IMG/VR virus record: IMGVR_UViG_3300025467_000007
Coordinates: 96,127 to 160,126 of that record
Length of the DNA stretch: 64,000 bases
Strand: one strand, 5' to 3'
Source: a virus
Part shown: positions 35,912 to 47,216 of the stretch, piece by piece
Numbering within the stretch: position 1 is the stretch's first letter
Layout of the letters: each line of letters begins with the position of its first letter
The notes under the pieces: generated by a model
Told to the model about the DNA's origin: nothing
What the model saw: the letters and a program-made list of their open reading frames with translations, nothing else
Database searches by the model: none
Translations under genes and position numbers: made by a program

Positions 35912-38900
35912 TTAGTACCCGTATGTGATCTTATCTAAATCTGTCCTTGATTGGAAGTTACCAGATACGATGTTCACTATCAATGTACTGCCATCCCATG
36001 ATACTATTGTACCAGCTGCAGGGTTTTGTGGACCTATGCCAGCAGAATCAACTGTGATCTCTGTGCCGACCAATGAAGCGAAGTCGATTAAGTTAGACCA
36101 GTATGTATCTGGGTATAAGTATGCTTTACCTAATGGTATCGCGCCGTTATCAGAGTTATTTAATGAGTAGAATAAGTTTAATCCGCTTGGGTCATCAACA
36201 GTTGTTCCACCGATACGACCTTGTACAGACTCTCTTACCCAACTAATCGCTGTGCCAGAAGATGTTGGAGTTACCTTCAATGATATCACTGAACCGTTTG
36301 TTACTGCTGTTACATCCATGACTTTCGTAGCTTTATCTGATCTTAATGTCGCATACTCAGTCATGTAAACTGCAGACGCATTTTGTGTTAAGATAACTTC
36401 TGTAGCTTGTACTTTGTTTGTTGTGCTAACACCTTGTACGATATACTTAGCTGTACCAACTTCGTTAGCAGCAAACATATCTACTGTTGTTTGTGATGTG
36501 CCAGATAATCCTGTTGAACCGTTTGCTAGGCTGTAACCTTGTAGACCTGTGTAACCTTGATCACCGTCAGGACCAGTAGCACCTGAAGCACCAGTAATAC
36601 CAGTAGCACCATCTAAACCGGTTTCACCTTGTATACCTTGGTCTCCGTCTAAACCTGTTTGACCTTGTTCACCAGTTACACCTGAAGCACCTTGTACACC
36701 AGTAGCACCAGTTGAACCTGTATAACCTTGTTCACCGAAAGCACCAGTTGCACCTTTATATCCATTAATACCTGTGGCACCATCTTGACCTGTTACACCT
36801 GATGCACCTTCCATACCGACTGCACCGTCAAGGTTAACATAAAGTGTATCAACTCCTGGAGTACTGTTACCTACTTCTGTTACGATAGTAATATTAATAG
36901 TACCAGTAATATTATCATAACTGTTTACTAAAGCTGTAGCAAAGTTCTCTGAATCTTTAGAGATGATGATAGTTTGACCAGCAGCATATGAATATGAGTA
37001 GTCAAGTGTTTGTGAATCTATTTGTATATTGATATCACCACTTACATTGATATTTACACCGTTATCAATGTAGTAGTCAGTGTTAAGTAATATTGCTTTG
37101 AATCTATGACCATATGAACCAGTTGCACCATCAGTACCAGTCTCACCTGTTGGACCTGATGCACCATCGATACCTTGTACACCAGTAGCACCTGTTGCAC
37201 CGTCTTGACCTGTAGGACCAGTCGCTGCGTCATAACCTAAGATACCTTGTTGACCGTCTGGACCTGTTGGACCTTGTACACCTGTAGCACCTGTCTCACC
37301 AGTTTGACCTTGATCACCAGTTATACCGATTCCGCCATCGATACCAGTTGCACCGTCTTGACCTGTTGGACCTGATGCACCATCAATGCCTTGGTTACCG
37401 TCTGGACCAGTAGCACCTGTTGCACCAGTTGAACCTGTGTAACCTATGTTAGTTGCAGCTGTATTACCTAAATATGTGTATCCACTTGGAACATCATGTT
37501 GTGGAGTAGTTATTAATTCAAACACAGCACCATCGAGTGTGCTTACTGCTGGATAACTATGCGATTGAGCTAATAAGAATGGTGAACCGTTAGTATTAGT
37601 TGCTGGATCACCGCCTTTTGACCATGCTCCACCGTTAACTCTTGCCCAAAATACTCCTGTATTATAATTATAATTAACTGCAACTTCTACTAAATCTCCA
37701 ACGCCCCAATTAATACCTAATGAATCAGTTTGGATACCATTTATCCAAACAGTACCATCTTGTTGGAATCCTTGCGATTGGTCATCATATCTTCCTAATG
37801 CATTATTAACATCAATGCCAGATGTTCCTAAGCCAATGCGATTAGTAGTAGCAGGTATATCAGCATCTAACCTTACACCAAACATACTTAAACCAGAGTT
37901 AGCGTATGTTGCCATTTCAGCAGTAGTTATTGCTGATTCAACATAACCAACTGTACCACTTAATATTGTATTTGCGCCGTTACTGCCGCTTGAAATTGTT
38001 TGATTAGGCCCATAATGACCATAACCAGTATCAAATTGAATTGCAGCTGATGAACCATCACCACCTTGAGCACCAGTAGCACCAGTATAACCTGTTGCAC
38101 CATCTACACCTGTGTAACCTTGTTCGCCATCAGGACCTGTTGCACCATCTAAACCTGTTGAACCTTGGATACCATCAGCACCAGAAGCTCCGTCTATACC
38201 AGCTTCACCAGTTGCACCTTGAAATCCTCGTTCACCTGTAGCACCAGCAACACCAGTTGCACCAGTTAAACCTACTGTACCTGTAGCACCATCAGCACCA
38301 GTTGCACCTCTGGCATTATATGTACGACCTTGCAATCCTCGTTCGCCATCGATACCTTGTGCGCCGTCTTGACCGGTAACACCAGTAGCACCAATTTGAC
38401 CTACTGCTCCGTCAAGGTTGATTACCCATGCGTTATGTGAACCAGTACCTACGTGATCTGTTTGTGTAAATGCAAGGATGTTTGTTACTGGATCGTAACT
38501 TGTAACTGTACCATGTTGATGTATACCACCACCATCGGTAAGAATAATTGTTTCACCACCACCATAACTTAATCTTTCATCTACGACTACAACTCCTGTA
38601 GCACCTGTAGATGCAAGTGTAAATGCAGTGGTTGAAGAAGTTTTGTATCTGTGACCATATGAACCAGTTGCACCAACTTCACCTGTTTGACCTGTTGCAC
38701 CTATGTAACCAGCATTTCCTGTTACACCACGACGTAAGAATGTGAATCCGCTTGGAACACCGTATTCAGCAACATCATTGATAGTAAATTGTGCAGGACC
38801 ATTAGAACCATAGATACCTACTGCTGGATAAACACCAGCACTAAATACAGAATTATCAACTGATAAACCGCCAACACCAGTAGCTGGATCATTAGAGATA

Positions 38901-40021
38901 TTACCATTCCAGTAACCATTGTTTACTCTGAACCATATTAAATGGTTATCAGTGTCTACAGCTATATCAATCTTGTCTCCACTAGTATAGCTATCATAAT
39001 GAGTTACATATGAACCAGCATAATAGATATCACCGTTTTGCGTATAAGCTATGGAGTTTTCATCAGGACCACCAAGCATAGCATTAAGATCAACATTACT
39101 GTTTGCGATACCAACTGAATTAGCGTTGTCACTAAAGTAATCGAAGGTAAAGCTGAACATGTAAGCATTGCCGCCGGCAATGTTTTGAGTACCTAGCGCA
39201 TTATAGTAACCTTCGTTATCATCTGAAATTGTGAAGTAGTCGTCATTTGGGTAATATAACTGACTACCGATATAAGCTGGATCGAATACGTATGTGTTTG
39301 CAATGTAACCACCGAATCCACCTGTAGCACCATCAAGACCTGTTGGACCTTGATCACCTGTTACACCTTGAACACCAGTAGCACCGTCATAACCTTGTGC
39401 ACCATCTTGACCAGTTACACCTTGAGAACCTGTAGCACCTTGGGCGCCTGTTGCTCCTGTAGCACCTGTCTCACCAGTTGGGCCAGTTGCACCTGCATAA
39501 CCTGTATTTGTAGCAGCGCTATATCCTGTAATTGTGATTGTTGCATTTACTGGAATATCACCTAAAGTTATAGGTGTGTTTGTTAAACCTAAGAAAGATA
39601 TATCACCTTGATCTACATAATTATAAACTGTGTATGTAACTGAGTTATATACAAACGTCATTCCTGGTGCAGGAGTAGCTGATAGCGCTCTACCATCAAT
39701 ACGAATGTAGCTACCGTAGAGCGTTGGATATACTAACCAAGCGTTATCTAATGCAGCTGTTACAGTTGCATCGATTGATACATATGTACCACCATTACCG
39801 CCTGTAGCACCTGTTTGACCAGTTACACCAGAAGCACCATCAATACCGGTAGCACCAGTAGATCCTGTCTCTCCTCTAACACCTGTTGCACCGTATGGTG
39901 ATTCACCTGGACCAGAAGCTCCGACCCATTCACCAGCTGTGTTGATGACCTCAAATCCAGAGGCACCGACCGCTAGTCCGTTCTTGACGTTAAACTTTAT
40001 ATCATTGGTTGGTAGTGACAC
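35912..40021 (-). CDS. Collagen-like tail fibre with two SPRY-like lectin domains
   Basis: 1369 aa. N-terminal cap [13 protein letters not shown], then alternating Gly-X-Y tracts and globular domains. Two domains (about residues 240-430 and 680-870) contain S-V-G-I-A-N-S / R-I-G-L-G-T-S, a Gly-Asp strand such as [10 protein letters not shown] or [10 protein letters not shown], and [10 protein letters not shown] / [10 protein letters not shown]. This is the pattern of SPRY or concanavalin-like sugar-binding folds. Two further domains end in [10 protein letters not shown]. The C-terminal domain (T-A-K-Y-I-V-Q, T-E-V-I-L, T-E-Y-A) is shared with the next two fibres. Probably a receptor-binding fibre. 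Confidence 0.88.
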   Translation of the reverse strand: MSLPTNDIKFNVKNGLAVGASGFEVINTAGEWVGASGPGESPYGATGVRGETGSTGATGIDGASGVTGQTGATGGNGGTYVSIDATVTAALDNAWLVYPTLYGSYIRIDGRALSATPAPGMTFVYNSVTYTVYNYVDQGDISFLGLTNTPITLGDIPVNATITITGYSAATNTGYAGATGPTGETGATGATGAQGATGSQGVTGQDGAQGYDGATGVQGVTGDQGPTGLDGATGGFGGYIANTYVFDPAYIGSQLYYPNDDYFTISDDNEGYYNALGTQNIAGGNAYMFSFTFDYFSDNANSVGIANSNVDLNAMLGGPDENSIAYTQNGDIYYAGSYVTHYDSYTSGDKIDIAVDTDNHLIWFRVNNGYWNGNISNDPATGVGGLSVDNSVFSAGVYPAVGIYGSNGPAQFTINDVAEYGVPSGFTFLRRGVTGNAGYIGATGQTGEVGATGSYGHRYKTSSTTAFTLASTGATGVVVVDERLSYGGGETIILTDGGGIHQHGTVTSYDPVTNILAFTQTDHVGTGSHNAWVINLDGAVGQIGATGVTGQDGAQGIDGERGLQGRTYNARGATGADGATGTVGLTGATGVAGATGERGFQGATGEAGIDGASGADGIQGSTGLDGATGPDGEQGYTGVDGATGYTGATGAQGGDGSSAAIQFDTGYGHYGPNQTISSGSNGANTILSGTVGYVESAITTAEMATYANSGLSMFGVRLDADIPATTNRIGLGTSGIDVNNALGRYDDQSQGFQQDGTVWINGIQTDSLGINWGVGDLVEVAVNYNYNTGVFWARVNGGAWSKGGDPATNTNGSPFLLAQSHSYPAVSTLDGAVFELITTPQHDVPSGYTYLGNTAATNIGYTGSTGATGATGPDGNQGIDGASGPTGQDGATGIDGGIGITGDQGQTGETGATGVQGPTGPDGQQGILGYDAATGPTGQDGATGATGVQGIDGASGPTGETGTDGATGSYGHRFKAILLNTDYYIDNGVNINVSGDINIQIDSQTLDYSYSYAAGQTIIISKDSENFATALVNSYDNITGTINITIVTEVGNSTPGVDTLYVNLDGAVGMEGASGVTGQDGATGINGYKGATGAFGEQGYTGSTGATGVQGASGVTGEQGQTGLDGDQGIQGETGLDGATGITGASGATGPDGDQGYTGLQGYSLANGSTGLSGTSQTTVDMFAANEVGTAKYIVQGVSTTNKVQATEVILTQNASAVYMTEYATLRSDKATKVMDVTAVTNGSVISLKVTPTSSGTAISWVRESVQGRIGGTTVDDPSGLNLFYSLNNSDNGAIPLGKAYLYPDTYWSNLIDFASLVGTEITVDSAGIGPQNPAAGTIVSWDGSTLIVNIVSGNFQSRTDLDKITYGY

Positions 40022-40049
40022 GTGCCTATCTCCTGAATTTTATTTGTTA

Positions 40050-42326
40050 TTAAGCTAGTACTGCTTCTCTTAAGAAGTCGATTGTTGTGTTTGTATTTAC
40101 TGGTGATACTTTAACGTATACTGTACCAGAGTCATAGTTTGCACTTACAGTCATTAGAGACGCTGTTGAGTACATCGTTGCATACTCTGTAACTGAAGCA
40201 TCTGAACCATCATGCGTTACCAATACTTCTGTTGAGTGTACATCGCTACCATGTGTAGCTTGGATGATATACTTAGCTGTCCTGTAAACTGTAGCATCAT
40301 ATGAATCGATAGTTTGGTTAGCAACTGTAGTTGTTAATGGATCGTTTCCTGCAGTTAAACCTGTACCTGTAGCACCAGTTAAACCTGTTGAACCACTTGC
40401 ACCTTGGTAACCAGTAGCTCCATCTAATCCTTGAGGACCTGTTGCTCCTGTGAAACCTGAAGCACCTTGGATACCAGTTGCACCAGTATAACCTGTTGCA
40501 CCAGTATAACCAGTCGCACCATCTACACCTTGAGGACCTGTTGCACCAGTGAAACCTGTAGCACCTGATGCACCTTGGAAACCAGTGGCACCTGAAGCAC
40601 CATCGATACCTGTTGCACCTGTGTAACCAGTTGCACCTTGAACACCTTGTGCACCATCAAGGTTAACTGTCCATGCTGTATGTTCACCTGAACCAACTGC
40701 TGTTGTCTTGTCGAATACTAATTGGTCACCGCTGTAACTTACAACTGTACCTAATTGATAATTTGTATCATCGTAAGCAACTACGATTGATTGAGCTGGA
40801 GTATAAGCTAAACCAGAATCAACTGTTAATGTGATTTGACCAGTTCCGCCGATAGTGAATCTTGAAGTTGATGATGTTGCATAGAGGTCACCGTTAGCAC
40901 CGCTAGCACCAGCAATACCTGTTGCACCTGTGTAACCAGTTGCACCATCGATACCTGTAGCACCTGAAGCGCCGTCAATACCAGTTGCACCAGTATAACC
41001 GGTTGCACCATCGATACCTGAAGCACCGTCAATACCTGTCGCACCTGTGTAACCTGTAGCACCATCGATACCAGTTGCACCTGTATAACCTGTAGCACCA
41101 GTATAACCTGTCGCGCCACTTGCACCGTCGATACCTGTAGCACCTGTATAACCTGTTGCACCATCGATACCAGTTGCGCCTGAAGCACCTTGATATCCTT
41201 GTACACCATCGTTACCTTGAGCACCTGTTGCACCACTTGCACCTACTGGACCAGTAGCACCTGTATCACCAGTATAACCTGTAGCGCCGTCAGCACCAGT
41301 TGCACCTGAAGCTCCTTGAATACCTGTCGCACCGCTTGCACCATCAGCACCGGTTGCACCAGAAGCACCATCAATGCCTGTTGCACCGCTAGCACCTTGA
41401 AAACCAGTAGCACCTGATGCACCTTGATCTCCTTGAGAACCGGTTGCACCTGTGTAACCAGTGGCGCCTGAAGCACCTTGGAAACCTGTAGCACCTGATG
41501 CACCATCGGCACCTGTAGCACCGCTTGCACCTTGAATACCTGTTGCACCTGTATAACCTGTAGCACCTTGAACACCGACAGCACCATCAAGGTTTACTGT
41601 CCATGCTGTATATTGTGTGCCTGTTGCATGATCTGCGGTTGTGATGATTAAATCTAATTGACCAGTACCTGAATTGTAGTTATCTACATAACCGATTACA
41701 TAATCGGTAGGATTAGTTTGAGAAGCAACTAATACTGATTGTTGTGGAGTATATGAAAGACCAGTTTCTACATTAATTGTTAATGTAACACCAAGAGCGT
41801 AGTCTGTAAGTGTTAATGGATCAGTTGAGGTTGTTGCGTATTTGTCACCGTTAAGACCGGCAGAACCTGTTGCACCTGTTTGACCAGTTGCACCTGTATA
41901 ACCTGTAGCACCTGATGCACCATCGATACCAGTTGCACCAGTATAACCTGTAGCACCTGTGTAACCTGTTGCGCCGTCAATACCTGTTGCACCTGTAACA
42001 CCAGTAGCACCTGTATAACCTGTAGCACCATCTATACCAGTTGCACCACTTGCACCATCAATACCAGTAGCACCTGTATAACCTGTGGCACCATCAGCAC
42101 CCGTGGCACCTGATGCACCATCGATACCGGTTGCACCGGTATAACCGGTTGCACCGTCAATACCTTGGACACCTGTTGCACCTGTGTAACCTGTGGCACC
42201 TGTAGCTCCAGCAGGAAGTTCGGCTCCTATCCAATTACCGTTTTCGTCAATGACGTCAATTATGCCTGACGCACCCCCTACGGATAGCCCGTTTCTTACT
42301 ACAAAAGTTGAATTATTCGTTGCCAC
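40050..42326 (-). CDS. Collagen-like tail fibre
   Basis: 758 aa. N-terminal cap [20 protein letters not shown] almost the same as the S74 fibre. Very long runs of G-A-T, G-Y-T, G-I-D, G-A-S triplets follow, broken by two beta domains that both end W-T-V-N-L-D-G-A. The C-terminal roughly 100 residues form the shared domain ([22 protein letters not shown]). Many Thr residues occupy the third position of the triplets. Preceded by an exact late box at 42368-42375. Confidence 0.9.
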   Translation of the reverse strand: MATNNSTFVVRNGLSVGGASGIIDVIDENGNWIGAELPAGATGATGYTGATGVQGIDGATGYTGATGIDGASGATGADGATGYTGATGIDGASGATGIDGATGYTGATGVTGATGIDGATGYTGATGYTGATGIDGASGATGYTGATGQTGATGSAGLNGDKYATTSTDPLTLTDYALGVTLTINVETGLSYTPQQSVLVASQTNPTDYVIGYVDNYNSGTGQLDLIITTADHATGTQYTAWTVNLDGAVGVQGATGYTGATGIQGASGATGADGASGATGFQGASGATGYTGATGSQGDQGASGATGFQGASGATGIDGASGATGADGASGATGIQGASGATGADGATGYTGDTGATGPVGASGATGAQGNDGVQGYQGASGATGIDGATGYTGATGIDGASGATGYTGATGYTGATGIDGATGYTGATGIDGASGIDGATGYTGATGIDGASGATGIDGATGYTGATGIAGASGANGDLYATSSTSRFTIGGTGQITLTVDSGLAYTPAQSIVVAYDDTNYQLGTVVSYSGDQLVFDKTTAVGSGEHTAWTVNLDGAQGVQGATGYTGATGIDGASGATGFQGASGATGFTGATGPQGVDGATGYTGATGYTGATGIQGASGFTGATGPQGLDGATGYQGASGSTGLTGATGTGLTAGNDPLTTTVANQTIDSYDATVYRTAKYIIQATHGSDVHSTEVLVTHDGSDASVTEYATMYSTASLMTVSANYDSGTVYVKVSPVNTNTTIDFLREAVLA

Positions 42327-42367
42327 AGTTTGATCTCCTTGATGATGGTGTTAGTGCTTTATACTAT

Positions 42368-42375
42368 TATTTATA
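42368..42375 (-). promoter_or_regulatory. T4-type late promoter box before fibre gene
   Basis: TATAAATA on the minus strand, 42 bases upstream of the ATG of the 758-aa collagen-like fibre. Confidence 0.75.
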
Positions 42376-42385
42376 ATAAATTTAT

Positions 42386-43990
42386 TTAGAGTCCTATCGT
42401 AGTTCTTATGTATTTTATATCAGTATAAGGACTTTGGGGCGTAAATCTTAACTCAATATAGCCTGTCCCAGACCATTGAATACGTGATACTATTAATAAA
42501 GGTGATCTACTTTCAACAGTAGATGCTACGTATACACCTGGGCTAGTCATGATAAACTTACTACTAAGAGTCGCTGATATAGCTCCTCCATTTAATGATA
42601 TTACTGTTGTAGGTATTGCTGATAGTAATGCTTGTACTGCTGAATTTGATGTAGAGTATATAGTTAATGTTGTTCCAGTCCAGAACGACAGAGCCGAAAT
42701 GTTGATATCTGGTGATGAATAGTCATTATCTACAGGTGAGTAATACGTAGCGAATGATCCTAATGATTCACCCATACCTGCATACTCTGTAAAGAATACG
42801 TTTGCTTTATCCCATAAGAGTAATAACTCTTCAGCATAGTAGTTTGTACCTTTTGTCAGCTGTACCTGATACTTTGCACTCCTATATATTGAGGTATCTA
42901 AGATGTCTATTAGCTGTTCATCTGTTGTGTTATTGGTGGTAAAGTCAATTACGTTGTCTACACCAATACCAGATGCACCTACAGGACCTTCGATACCTGT
43001 TGCACCTGTAATACCTATAGGTCCAGTAGCACCAGTCGCTCCAGCACCCTGTGCACCTGTGGCACCGTATGGACCAGTAGCACCTGGTAAACCTACTCCA
43101 GTTGCTCCTGCAATACCGCTTGCTCCTTGTGTACCAGAAGCACCTTGAATTCCAGTAGCACCTGTTTGACCTGTGGCACCTTGTGTACCTGTCGCTCCAG
43201 TTAAACCTGTTGAACCACTTGCACCTTGAATTCCAGTAGCACCTGTTTGACCTGTGGCACCTTGTGTACCTGTCGCTCCATCCAAACCAATAGTACCAGA
43301 AGCACCATCGATACCACTAGCTCCTTGTGGACCAGTAGCACCTGTTGCACCAGAACCTGATGCTGTTGCAGATATAGTTAATGATTGTGGGTTTGCTGAA
43401 TGATCTGTTGTGATGGTGATACCAGTACCACCAATGATATGTAGTGTATCTTCTGCTACAGCTACGAGGTCTGTCTGACCGTCTACTTTGATAGTCTTGA
43501 ACGCAGAACCAAGACTTACTTTAACTTCACCGCCACCAAGATCTGATACGTTGAATCCTGTATCCCTATCGAACCTTAGAGCGTTTACACCTGTTACTTC
43601 GTTAGTGATTGATCCTGTAGCACCACCAGTTGCACCACTGATGTTACTTACCGTGATGTTTGCAACACCAACACCGCTCGCACCAGTTACACCGCTTGCA
43701 CCTTGTGCACCGCTGGCTCCGATACCAGATGCACCTTGTGTACCTATTGCACCGCTTGCACCTTGAATGCCTTGTTGACCTTGTGCACCTGATGCACCAA
43801 TACCTGAAGCGCCTTGTTCTCCTTTAGGACCTGTAGCACCGCTTGCACCCTGTGGGCCTGATGCACCACCTGTATCTCCCTGTGGGCCTGTTGCACCAGT
43901 AGGACCGGTAGCACCAAAGCCAGCACCGTTACCTGATAGCCCTTGTATACCAACGGCCGCGACTTCTACGTATACGTCTCCTAATGCCAT
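42386..43990 (-). CDS. Collagen-like fibre protein
   Basis: 534 aa. The N-terminus ([11 protein letters not shown]) differs from the other fibres, so it probably attaches elsewhere. Gly-X-Y tracts at about 20-115 and 215-330 flank a beta segment with [16 protein letters not shown]. The C-terminal 200 residues contain the shared domain ([23 protein letters not shown]) and a longer insert. An 81-base direct repeat lies in the collagen part at 43141-43281. Confidence 0.88.
   Translation of the reverse strand: MALGDVYVEVAAVGIQGLSGNGAGFGATGPTGATGPQGDTGGASGPQGASGATGPKGEQGASGIGASGAQGQQGIQGASGAIGTQGASGIGASGAQGASGVTGASGVGVANITVSNISGATGGATGSITNEVTGVNALRFDRDTGFNVSDLGGGEVKVSLGSAFKTIKVDGQTDLVAVAEDTLHIIGGTGITITTDHSANPQSLTISATASGSGATGATGPQGASGIDGASGTIGLDGATGTQGATGQTGATGIQGASGSTGLTGATGTQGATGQTGATGIQGASGTQGASGIAGATGVGLPGATGPYGATGAQGAGATGATGPIGITGATGIEGPVGASGIGVDNVIDFTTNNTTDEQLIDILDTSIYRSAKYQVQLTKGTNYYAEELLLLWDKANVFFTEYAGMGESLGSFATYYSPVDNDYSSPDINISALSFWTGTTLTIYSTSNSAVQALLSAIPTTVISLNGGAISATLSSKFIMTSPGVYVASTVESRSPLLIVSRIQWSGTGYIELRFTPQSPYTDIKYIRTTIGL
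43141..43281 (-). repeat. 81-base-period direct repeat in collagen tract
   Basis: A stretch of about 60 bases beginning CACCTTGAATTCCAG (plus strand) at 43141 recurs at 43222, coding the same Gly-X-Y block ([13 protein letters not shown]) in frame. Confidence 0.75.
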
Positions 43991-43999
43991 TCTTATTCC

Positions 44000-44353
44000 T
44001 TATATGATCTCTGGAGGATCAGATTGCGTTATTTGTGGTGTGAATATAATAACACCTTCTGAGACTCTTAATGATTCTCCAAAAGGTGATGTCACGTATA
44101 CATCATACATGTATCTTCCAGGTTTAATCGATGCAGTATCAGCTGCAGACAATGATAGTCTTACTTGTCCACCTGTAGTAGAGTATACTTCAGCATGAAA
44201 GTCAATATGATTATGAGCTATATAAGACTTACGTATGTAAGCCCGAGTAGTAAAACCCGATAAGTTTAGTGGCAGTCCGTCTGAACCCACCACAGTGATT
44301 ACTGCACCAAAGTTTGATCCAGTGTCAATATAAAAATTTGTTATAGCTGCCAT
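44000..44353 (-). CDS. Small Ig-like virion protein
   Basis: 117 aa. Pattern of a beta sandwich: F-Y-I-D-T-G-S-N-F, V-V-G-S-D-G-L-P-L-N-L-S-G, R-A-Y-I-R-K-S, V-R-L-S-L-S-A-A-D-T, P-G-R-Y-M-Y-D-V-Y-V-T. The S-L-S-A-A-x-T-x-x-I-x-P-G-x-Y-x-Y-D-V segment is typical of Ig-like baseplate upper proteins in several phages. It lies between the maturase gene and the collagen fibres. The start ATG lies only about six bases after an exact late box, so its mRNA might be leaderless. Confidence 0.75.
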   Translation of the reverse strand: MAAITNFYIDTGSNFGAVITVVGSDGLPLNLSGFTTRAYIRKSYIAHNHIDFHAEVYSTTGGQVRLSLSAADTASIKPGRYMYDVYVTSPFGESLRVSEGVIIFTPQITQSDPPEII

Positions 44354-44359
44354 AGTTAT

Positions 44360-44367
44360 TATTTATA
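44360..44367 (-). promoter_or_regulatory. Late promoter box very close to the start codon
   Basis: TATAAATA on the minus strand (44367-44360), only six bases before the ATG at 44353. T4 late transcripts start about six to seven bases after the box, so initiation would fall at the A of the start codon. It may be a chance match, since the gene could also be read from upstream. Confidence 0.45.
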
Positions 44368-44381
44368 CGACACTGGTTCCT

Positions 44382-45758
44382 TTAAATTGGTTGTATGCTT
44401 ATAATCTTCTTACCAGTCTTAGGTTCTGGTATCCCTTTTACAGCTCCGATGATGTCTTTTCTAGACTCATCAAGGTCTCCGTCAATATAGTATGGGAGAC
44501 ATCCTGTTAACATCTCAAACGCAGCCATGAAGAACGGTATGTTATCAGAGTAAGCGTTATCACATGCTAGGCTCCACATATCTCCATGTAAAAACATGCA
44601 TGAACCTTGACATATCTGTAATACTGGACATGTAGGACACTCTTCTCTATGACTCCAGTGTGTACTAGTCTTTAACTTGATGTTGTCAAAGTCATTAACG
44701 TTACCGATAAGGTGACTCTCACCATTAAATCCTATAGCTACAGAGCTAACGTTTTGACATGTTAGCACGTTACCTTTTAAATCTACTGCAATATTGTGTT
44801 CATCATCCATCGTACACTTCTGACCTACAGCAACAGCTGGTCTTTTGGTTTGTATAGATGTTATGAACTCGTTGATCTTCTTCTTAGTGGCACCAACATT
44901 AGTTCCAAGTCCACTTCTTACTTCTTTAAACGTATTAGCTCGATAGTTAAGGTGATCGTGTTCATCAGTAAAACAAACGCTAGCACCACCTTCATCATAT
45001 GGATCAATGAACCCACCTTCTCCGATAGGTACATCAAACCCAAGTTTATCTTTAAACCATTGACTTATGGCTGCACGGCTTTGGTTATCTTTATTCACCA
45101 TAGCGTTAAAGCTCATACGATTCTTTGGTCCTAACCTATTCCATAGATCCATGATCATCGCGAATTGTTCTGGATCATCGAATGGGTCTAACCCTCTAAC
45201 ATGATAACCTGGTCCATCATGTGATATACCAACACTAAACCCTAAGTTATCAAGCCATTCATTCTTTTCTAAGTCTAATATAGTACCATTAGTCACTATA
45301 CCAAATGCTATGTTTGGATACATCTTCCTCATGCCTTCAGCAAGAGGCTTTAGACTCTTCCAATATACAAAGGGCTCACCACCCCAAAATTCTACTTTAA
45401 CTCCAGTACCGTCTTTATTATCACCACCATCAAACCATGTTGGTAGTTGATCTAAGAACGGACCTACATCATCCTTTGTCATCTCATCAGCTTTAGGTAC
45501 AAACCTTTGACTGCAGTAGACACATTCATAATTACAAGATAAGCCTAGCTGTATCTTGAGGATCTTAATATCTTTACTCTTTTTTGCTGGAGTGTCTTTA
45601 CTTGTAGTAAACACTTCTTTATAGGAACGAGTATTACCGTTACTAAAATCTATCACGTTTCCATTTGCATCTGATATCTCAGAAGTCATGTTATCATACC
45701 AAAACTCTACATCTTCATTTGTTACAGGTCTCACACATTTTATATTAAACTTCGCCAT
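44382..45758 (-). CDS. Radical SAM/SPASM peptide maturase
   Basis: 458 aa. N-terminal about 60 residues are unassigned. The radical SAM site is C75-x3-C79-x2-C82 in L-S-C-N-Y-E-C-V-Y-C, followed by W-G-G-E-P at 125-129 for SAM binding. The C-terminal SPASM domain is complete: C315-x13-G-x4-C334, then C374-x2-C377-x5-C383-x3-C387 and C399, which should bind two auxiliary Fe4S4 clusters. Such enzymes modify peptides or proteins (thioether links as in sactipeptides or ranthipeptides, or formylglycine in sulfatases). Three genes upstream in the same operon encode proteins with Cys-rich tails. No sulfatase is present, so those tails are the best candidate substrates (inference). Confidence 0.92.
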   Translation of the reverse strand: MAKFNIKCVRPVTNEDVEFWYDNMTSEISDANGNVIDFSNGNTRSYKEVFTTSKDTPAKKSKDIKILKIQLGLSCNYECVYCSQRFVPKADEMTKDDVGPFLDQLPTWFDGGDNKDGTGVKVEFWGGEPFVYWKSLKPLAEGMRKMYPNIAFGIVTNGTILDLEKNEWLDNLGFSVGISHDGPGYHVRGLDPFDDPEQFAMIMDLWNRLGPKNRMSFNAMVNKDNQSRAAISQWFKDKLGFDVPIGEGGFIDPYDEGGASVCFTDEHDHLNYRANTFKEVRSGLGTNVGATKKKINEFITSIQTKRPAVAVGQKCTMDDEHNIAVDLKGNVLTCQNVSSVAIGFNGESHLIGNVNDFDNIKLKTSTHWSHREECPTCPVLQICQGSCMFLHGDMWSLACDNAYSDNIPFFMAAFEMLTGCLPYYIDGDLDESRKDIIGAVKGIPEPKTGKKIISIQPI

Positions 45759-45778
45759 TTCATGTCCTTAATTATAAA

Positions 45779-46423
45779 TTATAATGTAACGTAATTCCTT
45801 ACAGATTCAACAACCTTTATGTTAGTAACTAATGCAATAGTATCAACGCTTCCTAAGTTAACTTCAGTAGTATGGAATATTGAAGAAGGATGTATAGTAA
45901 ATGTTCCTAGTACAGGACTTATTGGGAATAACATCTCATGATTCAATAATCTACTTCTTGAAGAAATAGGATCGATTATGTGTAACCTATTTCCTGCAGG
46001 TTTTTGATGAGTATTATTATTTGGAAAGTCTGTGACTTCCATAGATACCCATAAAACTGCCACGTAGTCAACGCTTCTATGATTGTGAGGCTTTGCATAC
46101 TCACCAGGAGCAAACTTACGTAAGCTAGTGATAGCTTCAAACTCTACTTCTTCTGGATTAATAAAACCTTCAGCTGCAGCTAACTGAGCCATCCTAGATT
46201 TTAACATACTTTTAAATAGCTGGCATTCTGGACGAGGATCAGCTAGTAAGTTATAAGCTGCCTCTTTTGACTTACGCATATAATAAGGGACATGAGCCTC
46301 AGGATGCTGAGCTTCATATTCTTCACCAATACTAATAATATTCTTTAAAAAATCATCAGTAGCTTCAACCGCTCTTTGTTCAATAAGAATATTGGTTGGC
46401 CATAGTTGTGCAATATTAGTCAA
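45779..46423 (-). CDS. 2OG-Fe(II) oxygenase-like protein
   Basis: 214 aa. L-R-K-F-A-P-G-E-Y-A-K-P-H113-N-H115-R, then V-D-Y-V-A-V-L-W-V-S, and F-T-I-H-P-S-S-I-F-H184-T-T-E-V follow the layout of the putative 2OG-FeII_Oxy_5 family often found in T4-like marine phages, with an H-x-H site in place of H-x-D. The function is unknown. It lies 20 bases before the radical SAM gene and overlaps the preceding gene by 8 bases, so the two oxidative enzymes are co-expressed. Hydroxylation of a fibre protein is a possibility, not shown. Confidence 0.75.
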   Translation of the reverse strand: MTNIAQLWPTNILIEQRAVEATDDFLKNIISIGEEYEAQHPEAHVPYYMRKSKEAAYNLLADPRPECQLFKSMLKSRMAQLAAAEGFINPEEVEFEAITSLRKFAPGEYAKPHNHRSVDYVAVLWVSMEVTDFPNNNTHQKPAGNRLHIIDPISSRSRLLNHEMLFPISPVLGTFTIHPSSIFHTTEVNLGSVDTIALVTNIKVVESVRNYVTL

Positions 46424-47192
46424 GTGTTACTACCTTAGTAGATACGCCAGTCCAGTATTTGTATCCAGTTTTAATTGTTACTACTTCACCAGCATTTAAT
46501 CCAGTAGTGTCTAAGTTAAATGTACCACCATTCGTTACACGTGATCTATTAATTACACCAATATCAGATGAAAGATAAACCGTAGTGTTTGCTGGAGCCG
46601 TCACTGTATATGCATGTGTATCACCAGCTTTAATAGTACTTGGTCCATTAACTATGATAGGTAACCATGATTCTAAGAATGCATGCATCGATACTATAGA
46701 TGTAGATGAAGGAGCTGATCCGTTAACTGTGATGTTTGCACCATCTCTAAATATGATAGTTAGTTCGCTGGTAGGACAATCCTTATATGGTGTTAAGATA
46801 TACAAGTAACCATATGAAGAGTATCTACTGTTGATAACTGACCATGGTGAACCTGGATATGTTTTACCTTCTGCCGCTGGTGTCACATCAGTTTTTTGAT
46901 AGATCATACCTGGATCACCTCCGCCCTTTTCACTTAATGAAAGTTGTGTAGTCTCCATAGCCATGAATTCTTGAGTATCTGGGATATGCATTGCTTTTGG
47001 AAACAACGCGATACATCCATGATCCTGAGAATATTTTTGTACTAGTTCTGCTAGATTGAATGTACCAACAGCATTGGTTGTTCCAATTGCAGTAACAGTA
47101 GTATCAGAAATCTCCAATGTCAAGATATCATTTTTGATAGTGACATCGTTTTTTGATAACGTTCTTGTTGTACTTAGTGAGTAAAAATTCAT
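46416..47192 (-). CDS. Structural protein with C-terminal Ig-like domain
   Basis: 258 aa. Residues 1-70 are beta-rich without a recognised family. The middle has Y-G-Y-L-Y-I-L-T-P-Y-K-D-C-P. The last 85 residues (G-P-S-T-I-K-A-G-D-T-H-A-Y-T-V-T-A-P and the repeated N-G-G-T-F-N-L-D-T) look like a bacterial Ig-like beta sandwich. It probably belongs to the fibre or tip. It sits between the Asn-Cys-tailed proteins and the two oxidative enzymes, and may be part of the complex they modify. Confidence 0.7.
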   Translation of the reverse strand: MNFYSLSTTRTLSKNDVTIKNDILTLEISDTTVTAIGTTNAVGTFNLAELVQKYSQDHGCIALFPKAMHIPDTQEFMAMETTQLSLSEKGGGDPGMIYQKTDVTPAAEGKTYPGSPWSVINSRYSSYGYLYILTPYKDCPTSELTIIFRDGANITVNGSAPSSTSIVSMHAFLESWLPIIVNGPSTIKAGDTHAYTVTAPANTTVYLSSDIGVINRSRVTNGGTFNLDTTGLNAGEVVTIKTGYKYWTGVSTKVVTLD

Positions 47193-47216
47193 TGTTTTTT
47201 CCTTTTTATCTATTTA

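Noticed and set aside
44382-45758. Radical SAM gene as an anaerobic sulfatase maturase
   Set aside because: The SPASM layout would allow it, but no sulfatase gene is present in the window. The sulfotransferase nearby adds sulfate and does not need formylglycine.
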